Positions 35,639 through 47,562 of a stretch of 64,000 nucleotides of DNA are shown piece by piece (the stretch's first letter is position 1; each line of letters opens with the position of its first letter). The stretch comes from Coriaria nepalensis (Eukaryota; Streptophyta; Magnoliopsida; Cucurbitales; Coriariaceae). The stretch is taken from NCBI GenBank assembly GCA_027186245.1, contig CP114481.1, positions 630,001-694,000 of the forward strand, written 5' to 3'. The translations under genes and the position numbers were made by a program. The notes beneath the pieces were generated by a model. It was not told the DNA's origin. It was given only the letters and a program-made list of their open reading frames with translations, and did no database searches.

Positions 35639-36930
35639 TATTTACCTTTATGTAATGTGTATAGAAAACTAATACTAGCCCAATTAAGATTTAAGGGGTT
35701 CTATCGGCTTAGCATATAAAAGAAGATTAGGGTTGTGGTTCCCAAGTTAATCTCTTTTCTTCTTATCCAACAAGAAAGAAAATTCATAACGTGTAAGACA
35801 TGAATTGACCATGAAAGATTGTGAAACCAATTACAAATTCATCTCAATAGATTCAGATACATTTCCGATTATATTTCTTGCTGGGTCTCAATAGCAAGAG
35901 ATTCACTTCGAACTATGTTTACTTATTAGTTGGGGATGTTTTTTCCTAGAAAAGTGTCGAATAAATACTCATAACTCTTTCTATCATAACAGTTGAGTTC
36001 ATAACATGTTATGAGGCATCAAATCATTGGATATGATTGCAAAACTTTGTCACTAGGTTGCATGTTGTGATGGTGTTGAAAGACTAGTAAATGCAACAAC
36101 AAATTGGTCGTGCTATATTCCAACAACAACAGAAGCTCTATGAAGTTGAAGCGCATAGGCATCAAGTTTCTTGTTGTTAAAGAAATAGTTCAAAGTGGTC
36201 AAATATTTATAGAATATATAGGAATAAACTCTATGATTGGAGATCAGCTCACCAAAGGTTTATTGCCAAGGTGTTTCGTGGGCATCTTTTCAATGTAGGA
36301 GTTATCTCATATGCTAATTTAGTAGGAGTTTGTGTTACTTTGGATGTTTTTTTATTTAGATATATATTTATGGTTATTTTCTATGGAATATAGATAGTTT
36401 ATATGTTTACTTTCTATATGTAGTTTAACATTGAGAATGGAAAGGCTAAAATTGATCTCACTAAAAGAATAAAGTATGACCAGTTGGAACATATACTTGG
36501 GTTACATTGCTCAATACTTCCATACTATATATTTATACTTGTTCTATGTCATTTTGAATATATTGATGTGACGAAAGTTGCTTTGATCTCATATTAATAT
36601 AATAAGATGAACCAGATTATAATTAAAGAGATGTATTAATTTAATAGCCTTTTGATTGGACACTCAATAATCAATAATAATAATATGTAATATAATTTTT
36701 TTGGGAAAACATATATTAGCTAGAGTGGGGGGCTGTTAGGAAACTTTAGTTTCCTATACAATTAATTATGGGTTTATATATTAATAAAATAATTATATTA
36801 TAATGGGTTATTTACATTTATTATCCATATGGACTTTACAATGTGTAAAAACCTAATACTAGCTCAATTAGGATTTATGAGATTCTATTAGCTTAATATA
36901 TATTAGGGTTGTGATCCCCAAATCAATTTA
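35639..36930 (+). mobile_element. Deleted Ty1/copia retrotransposon with LTR remnants
   Basis: A fragment at 36100-36300 reads LKRIGIKFLVVKEIVQSGQI, then FIEYIGINSMIGDQLTKGLL and PRCF. This is the end of the copia RNase H domain (K.KHIDIK.HFVRE.V..G.I...YI.T..Q.ADILTKGL....F). Two matching stretches flank it: 35640-35750 and about 36808-36925. Both contain AATGTGTA, AACTAATACTAGCCCAATTA or a close form, TTCTAT.(G)GCTTA.(C)ATAT and TTAGGGTTGTG(A/G)T(C/T)CCCAA. They are in direct orientation, as LTR remnants should be. A G-rich stretch (TAGAGTGGGGGGCTG) just before the second suits a polypurine tract. All of gag, integrase and most of reverse transcriptase are gone. Confidence 0.7.
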
Positions 36931-37678
36931 CATGGAGTAAAATTCGAATTCAATTCAATATTTCACTTACATAAAATAAATTTACTTAAAATCAAGTCTA
37001 AACATAATATAATAATATGCTATTTTTTCCAATAAATGTCATAATATTTCTTATTCTTCTTCATTAAACACTCAACCAAATGTTTTGCCAATTATATATA
37101 TATATATATTCAACCAAATAAAGGAATTCAATGTTTTTCCCTCTTTCCACTCCAACCAAACGTGCTCATTAAACTTGTGAAATTCCTTTCCTGGGCTTAA
37201 ATCATACAAGGAAACAGACATACTGTAATTATCATATAATACAAAAAAAATTATATTTATATTATACAATCCAAGAAAAATCATATAAAAGTATTTAAAC
37301 CATCCGATTTAATTGAATGATCCATCAAATGGTCCAAATACCTGCAGTGATTGTTAACCGTATATGAAAGCATTATCTTTTCAAATTTTAAATAATATGA
37401 TGACTTCTTTAACAAATAGTTAACCGTATATAAATAATGAAAGAACCATACAAATATAAATCTAACTATCAATTGGAATTCCCGTGCTACTAGTTACAGA
37501 ATGGTTTTTCCAAAAAAAATAAGCTCTAATACACACTTTAGAGCAAGTTATGCTATCACCAAAAATCGGGGTTTTAGTTTTCGTAATACTACTTTTTTTT
37601 TTCTTCTTCAATTTGTACTATCAAAATTGTTTGTAGGCAAAGCAACAGAAAACGATGGGGAAAAAAAAAGTTGGGGTC
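36931..37678. other. Spacer downstream of the ABC1 kinase gene
   Basis: AT-rich, with a (TA)n stretch at 37095-37109. The last ~150 bases are likely the 3' UTR of the minus-strand kinase gene. No other feature is seen. Confidence 0.4.
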
Positions 37679-40600
37679 TTATGGTGCCATGAGACCCTCA
37701 ATTGTATAAGAAAGAGACTTTGCCCAGTCAGCTTTTAGAAGCAGAGTTTGCAGTGTTTGCATCACGTTATATGCAGGATCAAGTTTCCTCTGCCATCCCT
37801 ATATCAAAATCAAAAACAAAAAGCAACCCATTGGATTCCATTTTCTTTCTTTTTTTTTTTTTTTTTTTTTTTTTTTTGGTTCCTTCTCTTTTATAAGTTT
37901 GAAATAGCTAAAATGTAAAATTACCTCAAGAACTAAAGTGGTAACCATCACAGTGGTGACATTTCCATCAATGTTAACTCTATGATGCCTTACTTTCTCA
38001 AGCAATTGCTGCATCGCTTCGGCAGGATGAACCAAATCGCCTTCTGGCGTTCCCCAAAAAGCAAACACCTCGTCTACTTCCTATCATGAGGGAAAAAAGA
38101 AACTAGTCCATAAAACATTTCACCAGAAAACAGATTAAAGACTAGTGACAATATTTATGTAATGTTATTTCTACCTCAATGAAAGCCTTGGGATTTGGGC
38201 AATTTTGCTGCTTTGATAATTTGAGTGCACGCTCTGCAGCAGTGCGGCCATCTCTACGGGCAACGGCCTTGAAAAATTCGAGCAAATTTACACGGTCTGT
38301 TCCGGAAAGCTCGGCAGTCATGCCTACATCGAGGAAAATGACATGGGGCTTTGATTTGAAGAGCCGTTTTTTAGACTTGTTTTCAGACACACGGACTAGG
38401 ATATTCCCAGGATGCATATCTGCATGTATAAAGTTGTCCACCTGAAAAGCATATTATATTTAGAAGCTAGACATATAACGGTAAAATTTCTTGGACTAAG
38501 AAAGATCTGCATTTCTTCATCATAGACTTACAAATTGGCTAAAATACTCTTCGTCCCTATACATTACATTATTGTTCAGTTCCATCCTTATGCTTTGGTG
38601 GTTCAATTTTGTCTTGAAGAATTAAAATTGATCCATTCTAGCACCTTGGCACTTTTCAGTTAATTTTCTTAACAGAGTAGGATGATGTGGTGGTCACATG
38701 GCATTCATTCCTGAATGAACTGTGTCCTGACATGAAGGATATGATATAATATCACTTTCCACCACGTCATCATAATAAGTCAATTAAACTAATTAAAAAA
38801 TGGTCGGGGATTAAAATTGATCGTTTGATCATTTTTAAGGACAAACAATAACTTAGCATTTAAAAATCCAAAAGTCATAAGCATATCTTACCAAAAGCAT
38901 TTTCAGGAGTGCATGTGTACCAATGTGAGCTAGTGCAGACTTGAGTCGATCATGCCCCTCAAGCTCATCCACATAGTGTGAAACACACTCCCCATCCTCA
39001 TAAGTTTCTACTAAAACCGCAGGATGCACTAGAGGATACACAGGTTTAGGGAATGAAACATCCTTCCACCTACGAAAATTATAAATAAAACGGCTCAAGT
39101 GGGCAGCTTCCCTTGCCAAGTCAACTTGAGACATCATAAAAACAGCAAATTGCTGAACACTTTCATCCAATCGCAACCACCTCAGCGTAGGAATGAAATT
39201 CGAAAATTTTGCTATGGAATTTATTATAACAAAATCTCTTCTGATTGATTCACCAACACCAGGGTGTCTAACCTTTACAGCAACTACCATGGGTTTGCCT
39301 TTTTGACCAGGATACCAAGATTTCAAAGAAGCCCGATGAACTTGAGCAATACTTCCAGATGCAACAGGTGATTCTTCAAAATTATCGAAAATTTCAGAAA
39401 GCTTTCGCCCAAATGCTCGTTCAATGGTTTTCTTAGTGTAGGCAAAGTTATGTTCAGGAGCCTTAGTGTGAAGCTCTGAAAGCTTTGTGCACAAGTCTCT
39501 CGGGAAGAGATCTGGCCGGGTAGCGGCCCACTGACCCCATTTTATGAATGCTGGGCCAGCTCTTTCCAATGTTCGATGTACAACATTAAGCCACATTTCC
39601 CTGTACTTGATTCCCAAACTATCCGCAAAAGGAGCCATCACTATGCTTGGTGAGAACAAAATTACCAAATATAAGGCTCTTAGTAACAGAACTAAACCTT
39701 CTATTGCTGCAAATAAGAATGTAGTCATATAAGTGTGTCCATCTTTTGCACGGGTATAGAAAGAATCCTGAGATGGATAGTGTTCTGTGCTTGCATATGC
39801 TCTTTGTGCCCATGCTAACTCCCCACAAGTGAAAGCAAATATACCAGGAACTATCAAGTGGGAGCGGGTCATTGCCAAGCTAAATGCTTGAGCAATCCTA
39901 TTTATGGGGGGAATAGTATGTCCATTGGAATATACACGGGAAAGCCTTTTCCAAGCAACTTGAGCATGATGGGTCACAGCATTACTGGCTGAGAAGAAAG
40001 AGTAATGTCTTGAAATATTACCCCTGACAGAGCTTTTGTTCGTACTATACAATGGTGATGAAGCATATCCTCTAGACGGGAAAGGATAATGCGAGTAGAA
40101 TTTGCTATGGGAAAGACGTAGACGAACCGTAACAGTCACCCCACACTTCCTAAATTCTAAATGGCTATTCTGTTGGCTTGTAACAATAGAATTAACTACT
40201 CTCCTTATTTTTCCAAACGCAAATAATCTGAATCCATAAAACATATTTCAAATCAGAACCAGAACAAAGAATTAGAAAGATTTAGAAATAAAAAATCTCC
40301 AGTTCTTCCATAAATTGATAATTAGCAGCTAATGTTGGCACGGACTAGCATGAAAATTAAGAAATTGAATCAAAATCACGTTTGTACTAGTATGAGGAAA
40401 CGCACCTACAACTTAATCATGGCCTGTTTCACTTTTACCCAAGACACAGTATATGCTCTAAGAAATATAATTTCGGAACTTCCATCGCAAAAGTTGACAA
40501 ATCAGACAACTAAGAGAAACAGTTAACATTCCAAGACGATTTCAAAAACAACTCGGAAACAGAGATGAAAAGCTCAGGTAAAGCCCAAAGCATCGCCGAA

Positions 40601-40777
40601 GAATAAAAAAAATCAACAGTAAAATTCCTAACTCCTCTGTATCGATCCAATGCCTCCAAGAATACAGTACAGAACGGCTTTCGCCAATTATTCAATTTAG
40701 AAAAACAAAAGAAACAAAAAAAAAATCTAGCGAAAATCAATGTAATCAAAAACCGAAAAGCTGACGGACCTTGACAT
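37679..40777 (-). CDS. ABC1/UbiB-type atypical kinase (ADCK2-like), mitochondrial
   Basis: ABC1 kinases support isoprenoid-quinone metabolism in mitochondria and plastids. Exons on the minus strand are 40777-40770 (ATGTCAAG, only 8 nt), 40227-38892, 38441-38175, 38080-37925 and 37798-37679, giving 628 residues. An alternative is to start at the ATG at 40244, which lies in the same frame and gives 631 residues. I prefer the spliced start because TTCAG/A precedes 40227 and yields MSRLFAFGKIRRVV. Visible motifs are the KxGQ motif (PAFIKWGQWAATRPD, K~232), SGSIAQVHRA (the Ala-rich nucleotide loop), VAVKVRHPGV (Lys), HADMHPGNILV (catalytic Asn) and IFLDVGM (metal Asp). A hydrophobic segment lies at about 175-200. 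The N-terminus is Arg/Ser-rich, as in a mitochondrial presequence. The C-terminus is DWAKSLSYTIEGLMAP. Confidence 0.88.
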
Positions 40778-43700
40778 GGCGATCGAACCTGAGGACGACT
40801 AGTTCCAGATATTATACTCAGGTGGTAAATGGCTCCGTGCAGCATTTTCTGATAGGAATGAACCTTAGACGCCGGTATTGAGCATCTTCGAGAGGAATTT
40901 TAGGCTTTTTCAGCAAGCTAGGTTTCAGACATCAAGTCAGCGAACGAGAGCGAGAGAAGGGGGGAGGAAGAGAGAGAAAGCGGAAGGAGAGAGGTAGGAG
41001 ACGAATTCGTTTGTGGACCACGAATGTGTAAGAGGCCTTGCTGAGCCCACGACACGTTGGGTCATCTCGTGGGCCTTACGCATTACCTTTTTCTCGCTTA
41101 ATTAATATTCTAGTTATGTTGGCTACATAGCCTACTCCCATAAACTTGGACCGTGATTGAATGGCGTTTGAAATTAGAGTTTAAAATTGGATCAAGTTTT
41201 TATTGAGTTCTTACTTCTTTAATATGATCATTTATTTATCCAAATTATTTAATCCTTTGAAGATATTTTAATCTTAATCCTTTGAGTATAATTAAGTGTG
41301 TTTCGAAATTTTATGAAGAAGACGGAAACCGAATATTCATAATATTTTTTACAAAATTTTTTCTTTGAGTTTTATTAGTTTAGATATTTATATTTGATCT
41401 TTTAGATTTTAGATTTTATTTTTAGGAAAGATTGAATTCGATTAAAAATATAACCATTAGAAATTGTTTTCCCCCTAAAAAGGAGGAACGTGACCCACCA
41501 AAAAGGTAATCATTTTTTGGCATGGGAAGGAAATTTATGGTCATATTTTAATTACGAAAATATTATTTCAGATGCCTATAAATAGAAAGCTCGGTCTAGG
41601 TAAAATGACATTAACACTCGATCAACCAACATCCCTTTATTCAAGCAGTCAAATATATATTTTTTCGGTCTGTCTGACTTTTCTTTTATTTTCTTTTCTC
41701 AAAGAAAATTATTTCCTTAGATATTGTCTTAGAGTTAATATAAGAGCACCGAGTTCTCGCGTGAGTGAAATCTCTTAATTCATCATCTATGAACGAGATA
41801 ATTTCTTTTTGTTTTATTTCAAGTCTTCAAGTATTGTATCTATTATTTCTTCCGTGAAAATTACATCTTAACTTTTATCCCAGCTATAATTTAATTCTAG
41901 TTTAATTTTAAGCATAGTTTTTTACATTTGATTTATTGGTTTAATGTTATAAGTCTTTTGCTTTATTTATGAAGTGCTCTATTTTATTAAATCATTTATA
42001 TTGTTTCTTCTTTCTTCAAGCGTCGCCTGTTTAAAAATTTATTTTTGTAATTATTTCTATTTGTCATTTACTTTATTAATATTAATATAATTCGCTTGTC
42101 AATAGATACGTTAAAAAAAAAAGTAGTAATCATTGAAAAGATAAAAAAAATGGTAGCGTTTTAATTATACTTTATATTGTTTATATAAAATCAAAATGGC
42201 AGGCTTCATTAGTCAAGTTATCATTGTCCTTTCCTTTCTTCTTTGCGATCATTGTAATGGAATAATCCGTACAACTAGCTGGCCTTGTTATCCATACTTG
42301 AAACACATATAAAAGTGGTAGAAAAACTACAACTCATGACCTTCATTTTCTGCCTACTTTTACCCCACAACCTAAGAAATCGAAACAGATCATTTTATTA
42401 ATATATATATGCTGCTTATAAGAAAACCTATCATTATCATCTTCACTTTGACAAGTTTGACAAAACAAAGGCTCCTTTTTTAGAAATTAAAGCCATAACA
42501 AAGACTCTTTTTTCTGGAAATTAATGCCATATCATTGAGTCAATATTTAGGACCACCATTCCAATTTAGCTGCTCGATCAATGGATAGACATATATCACC
42601 CACTTTCATTAATTACTTTTTTCTTAACAATTTTATAACCTAGCATGATATTCGAACATCGAATATTTAGTATAAGAAGATCATGTTTTGGGGAGTTTTC
42701 AAAAATTTATGTATACGTAATATATATATATATTATAATTATTTTTGAATAAAGACTGTGTATATTACTTAATATTCAAGATTAATTTGATACCAATAAT
42801 TATAGGAAATATAAATAAAGAGTAAAATGTGCCGAAAAATATAACAAAGTATAGATAAATTTATTCATCTTTTTATATATTAATTTATTAAAAATTCTTT
42901 TTAAAAAAAATATAATATAATATTTTTAACATCAAATTTATGCGCGATCATCCATAAATTTAATTTACCGAGTTATTTATAATAATTAATATTGTTATTA
43001 TTGAGAATTATTTAAGAGATCAACTATTACTCTTATGTAAGTGAACAAGTTTTATATATATATATATAGGGATTTATCATGATATATAAAAATAGATATA
43101 TAATATGGATATAAATAATATAATAAATAAAATATATTTTATTGTATGAAATAAATCGCTAATATTAGTGATATAAAAGAACTATATGCATGATTATATT
43201 ATTATCTCCATCCAATCCAACATCGAGTAACTTTATAACCTTGAGAAAAGAAATTATGAGAAACAAAAACTCATGCGCAGCAAAGACAATGAGGAGCTTT
43301 GGTTTACTTATTCAAAACAACAATGAGCTTTTTCTTTGGCCGGTTAGGAGAAAGAGAGAGGTCCCATGTTTCTAGAAGAATTTTTTTTATTTTTTTTATT
43401 TTTTTTATGGTCGATTTCTAGTCAAAGAAGTAAAGAGATGTTTATCTTCTCACCACAAAACCTCTGCAATTGATTGTGGACACGTTAAGATCCAAAAACT
43501 TGGTCCTTAATTTTGTGCATGGTATTAACTCTTGGCCATGATCATCCAAATGCGAGAAAGAGATGGGTTAGTCACTTAGTTGGTCAATTTTTATTTATTT
43601 TCTCACGTAGAAATGACGTATAGCTTACATGCACAATGTATTGAGAATTAATTGAAGCTGTAAAACTTGTTAGAGGACTAGACACGAGTATTAATGTGAG

Positions 43701-43990
43701 CTTAATTACTCAATTTCCGTATCATACGTATAATATTAATATTAAAAAATGGACAATATTTCATGTTATTATTATCAGTCATTAGTTCATAGCAAGTAAT
43801 ATAAAAATTATAGTAAGATAAGAAGGTGATGGCCATGGCCGGAGATAGAGATGGGTAAGGGGTTTTGCATACTCTCAACTTTACTAAAATTCAATTTTCA
43901 ACTTAAAATTATTAAATTTTTATAAATAAGTTCTTAAAATTTATAAATGTTTGCCATCCTAACATTTATATAATATTTTTTAACCCTCCT

Positions 43991-44056
43991 ACCCTCCTCC
44001 CTCCTCCCTCCTCCCTCCTCCCTCCTCCCTCCTCCCTCCTCCCTCCTCCCTCCTCC
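43991..44056. repeat. (CCCTCCT)n minisatellite
   Basis: A nearly perfect 7-bp unit is repeated about nine times. The minus strand reads GGGAGGA repeats, a pattern able to form G-quadruplexes. It stands out sharply from the AT-rich surroundings. Confidence 0.95.
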
Positions 44057-44879
44057 ATGGCTTTAGTCTGGCTCCGCCCCGTGGAGCACCTATGTGATAT
44101 ACTTGATTTCGTTTCGAGTCATATTGGAGAAATACGGCTGTGTCTATAGAATCTATAAGAGACGTGTAAGTGTTTGTGATTAACCACTTCATAACACATT
44201 AGGACATAAAAAAAAGAAGACAACAATGTGAAGCAGTAAAAACTAAAACATGTCGTGTATACATGGGAATGTCCAAACAATGTGCCTTTCTATTTGATTT
44301 TCTAATGATTGAATTCCCATTGCGGCTTAATTTGCTATCTGTTTTTACTATATTCCGACCAATTTTATCCTTCCTTAATTCACCTCGTAAACATCATAAT
44401 TACATCCATTAATACCGATTAGTAAGACCCTATAACATCCAATAACGTTGATTCTTGTGTCATTCGATATTTCTATCTTATTAATTAGTGTCCGTCAATA
44501 TTTCCATCTTAAAAATTTATATTTTATAGGTTATATCCAAAAGTTTAATTTTATATCCATAATCTCTAGTTAAGATTCATAAATTAGGATTGTGTCGAGG
44601 CTAGTTTCGGATACGTGACAAAATATGATTGGTTCAAAATTTAAAATAAATATAAGTCAATTAGTAATAATTAAATTGATTAATTAATATCAAGTAATTA
44701 ATATGACCGGTCAAATACTAATTTTTAATTAGATAATAATTAATTATGATCGATAAAAAATCATTTAATCTAATCAAATTCAAGTTAAAAATTATTTTAC
44801 TTCAAAAATATAATGTGTGGCAAGAATTAGTGAGGTGACATGAAAACCAACCATGGATTATTTGCACATAGATCACTTA

Positions 44880-45760
44880 ATAGTCAATTTCAACCGTTCA
44901 AGAATAAGAGGCAAACCAAATCTCACACAAAAAGGGAATAGATTTTGTGTCCCCCCCCCCCCCCCAAAACTTGACCGAAATTAGTCACTAAAAGATGAAT
45001 TTTAGCCAACATCATAAATTGACCGAAAATTTATATTTTGAAAGAAAAGATTAGTCAAACATATGGTCAAATCAACCAAACACATGTATGGTTCAAAAAT
45101 ACATTATATTTTTCTTAAAAAGTGGTGAAATGACCCCTATATTTTGCCAAGTAAAGGGTTTTGATGATTTTGAAGCATTCTTGACTGAATTTTAAACATA
45201 AAATAACTCATTTTCGGCTTAAAAGTAGAAGAAATTTGGCCAAATATATGGAAGTTAGAAGTATGACCCATTTTTTCATAAAAAGTGCACTAAAAAGACC
45301 ATTTCAGCTCACTCTTCATCCAAGCAAGAGGTTTGGCGTCTAATGGGGTAGAACAATTATCAAATTTCAAGGAAAGTATGGGAATCATATTGCAATGAAC
45401 CTAGACCAAAAGTTAATCGAATTTGATCGAGAATTCAGTCAGCAACCAACTCATTAAAAAGCTAGCGCAACCTATAAAATGTGATAGTGATACCAAAATC
45501 ACGGAAGCGAGTTAGTGGACCGAATTATTTACCAATTTTGTCATCACAAATTTTACTTATAAATAGAAGGTTTGGTGAAGGCAAAAATCATCATCAACGA
45601 TTATCAAAAAAATTGAGCAACACTTGTAAATCATCACCACGTTTTAGTGAAATTACCTTTTCAAGTCCAACCCTTATCTTTTTTCGATTTCTCCGAAAAT
45701 TATGTGTTTTCTTAAATCCATTCTTCAAAATGAGTAATTAGAACACTAAATTCTTACTTG
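44880..45760 (+). mobile_element. Possible solo LTR of a Ty3/gypsy-like element
   Basis: The stretch has no coding potential, but it has a strong TATA box (CTTATAAATAGAAGG near 45556) followed by a leader-like sequence (ATCATCATCAACGATTATC). Repeated phrases such as GGTCAAATCAACCAAACACA stand upstream. This resembles the promoter part of plant gypsy LTRs as I remember them. I see no terminal TG/CA pair or target duplication, so the limits are rough. Confidence 0.3.
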
Positions 45761-47562
45761 AGTGATAGTATCTCAATCTATCGGGTCATGAATTAGATAT
45801 TTTCATCTATTTTTTATTCATTTAACTTTCATTTATTACTTTCATAAATAAAATTAATTTAAAATTAATTTATTATCATAAAATTAGATCTATTATTTTT
45901 AATTATTTTATTTTATTTAGATATTTTTGTATTCAATCTTTAATTCTGTTTCCGTTAGAATTAATCAAATGACCCAATAAACCCATAAAAAAAAAATCAC
46001 TATTTTTTAAAAAAGGTTGATGTATATAATAATTTTGAATTAGCGTGAGGATCTAAATAAATAAATAAAAATTATTATAAATGAACCAATCACTTCTTCA
46101 CACGAATGTTTTTCTCCCTCCCCAAGTCAACTTATAAGTAGTAGTTATCACCCGCCTTGAAGCTCTTCTACCTGGAATCCCACTCTTGAATTATAGAGGC
46201 CACGTGTACCAAATTGATGACGTATTATGCCATTAAGAAAATTAAAATAATTGGACACGAAAAGAGACAAGAACAGCACAAGAATCATGCCCATGATTTT
46301 CAATAAAGCACAACCTTTTTTATTAAAAAACAACTTTATGGTGGTCCCCACAGTTCTTGAATCATCCTGTTACATGTCAACACGTGTTATCATTTTTCGT
46401 CAAACTCACTTTACTCAATATATATAATAAATAATATAATTAAGTATCTATTTGCTACCATTAGAAAAAAGGGACAGTTGGCCATACATGTGGACGGGAC
46501 AGGTGTCACCACCACGTGCTCCTCAAGCATGTTTATCCGGTCCGGCTGTCCGGTCGCCGGGATGTAAGACTTCATGTCTGGATTCGCGATGTCAAAATGA
46601 TTTCTAATATTTAATATAAAGAAAAATAAAGGACAAAAAAATCACGTGTTAATGAGAAAATGAATTGATATATTATTTTTAAAATGGAATTTAAATCATC
46701 AAAATTTTATTTTAAAAAAATGAAAAAAAAAATTCACTTAACTTATCACGTTAATTATTATTATTATTATTATAAGTATTATATGATTTAATTACAACTG
46801 TTTAATACATATAATTATCATTAATCAACTTGAAGGTAGTTACATATTCTGTAATAATTTTTATGCATTACAAATTTGTATATAGATCCTATTATCAATA
46901 ATGAAAAATTATTTATACTTCAAATGGCCGTAACGGAGAGTTTCCTAACTTACTCGGAAATGCAACGGACTTACTGTTTTCCAAAAATTTACTTAATCGT
47001 TGGAAGTTCGTGGAGGAGTTCTCTCGATTATGAAAAATAAAAATAAAACATATTTTATATACACATAATATATTTATATAGAGAGGTACTGTTTACCCTA
47101 ATAGGAAACAAAGAATCCAAGTGAATACAACAACACATAATTGATACCTAAGTAAGCAAAAAAACATCAATATATAATTCTGGATAGATTAAGTTACTTG
47201 ATAAATGATCAAGAACAAGACCAGTTTGATGTAGATTCAATCCATTATAAGATTCGTCTTTGTTTTAAATAATGATAAATTATAAATTAATATGATCCAA
47301 ATATGAATAACGACAAATGTGTGACATATTATATTAATGCATACAAGTGACTTCACTTATATTAAACTAAGATTTTAAAAATAAAATGAGAAGGAGATAG
47401 ATCTTGATTCCTCATTTGGTAAGCTCAAACGAATGGGACCCATCAATTATTCATTAGTAGAAACTATTTTTACAGGTATCAATACCACCTAATCCATCCC
47501 AAACACCAAGAAATTTTGGAAGGAAATTGAAAAGAGAAGGAAAAAAAAAACAAAACAAAAGA

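Larger units (their letters stand above)
40778..47562. other. 6.8-kb gene-free region between the ABC1 kinase and MYB genes
   Basis: 40778-41030 is the purine-rich leader and promoter side of the kinase gene. From 41100 to 47560 no coding sequence is supported. It holds (TA)n runs (about 42720, 43053), a CCCTCCT minisatellite, a C15 run at 44951-44965, an LTR-like stretch (listed separately) and several ACGTG motifs at 46380-46650. The last ~100 bases should be MYB 3' UTR. Confidence 0.45.

Noticed and set aside
43989..44192. Gly/Glu/Arg-repeat frame on the minus strand
   Set aside because: It is a translation of the CCCTCCT minisatellite.
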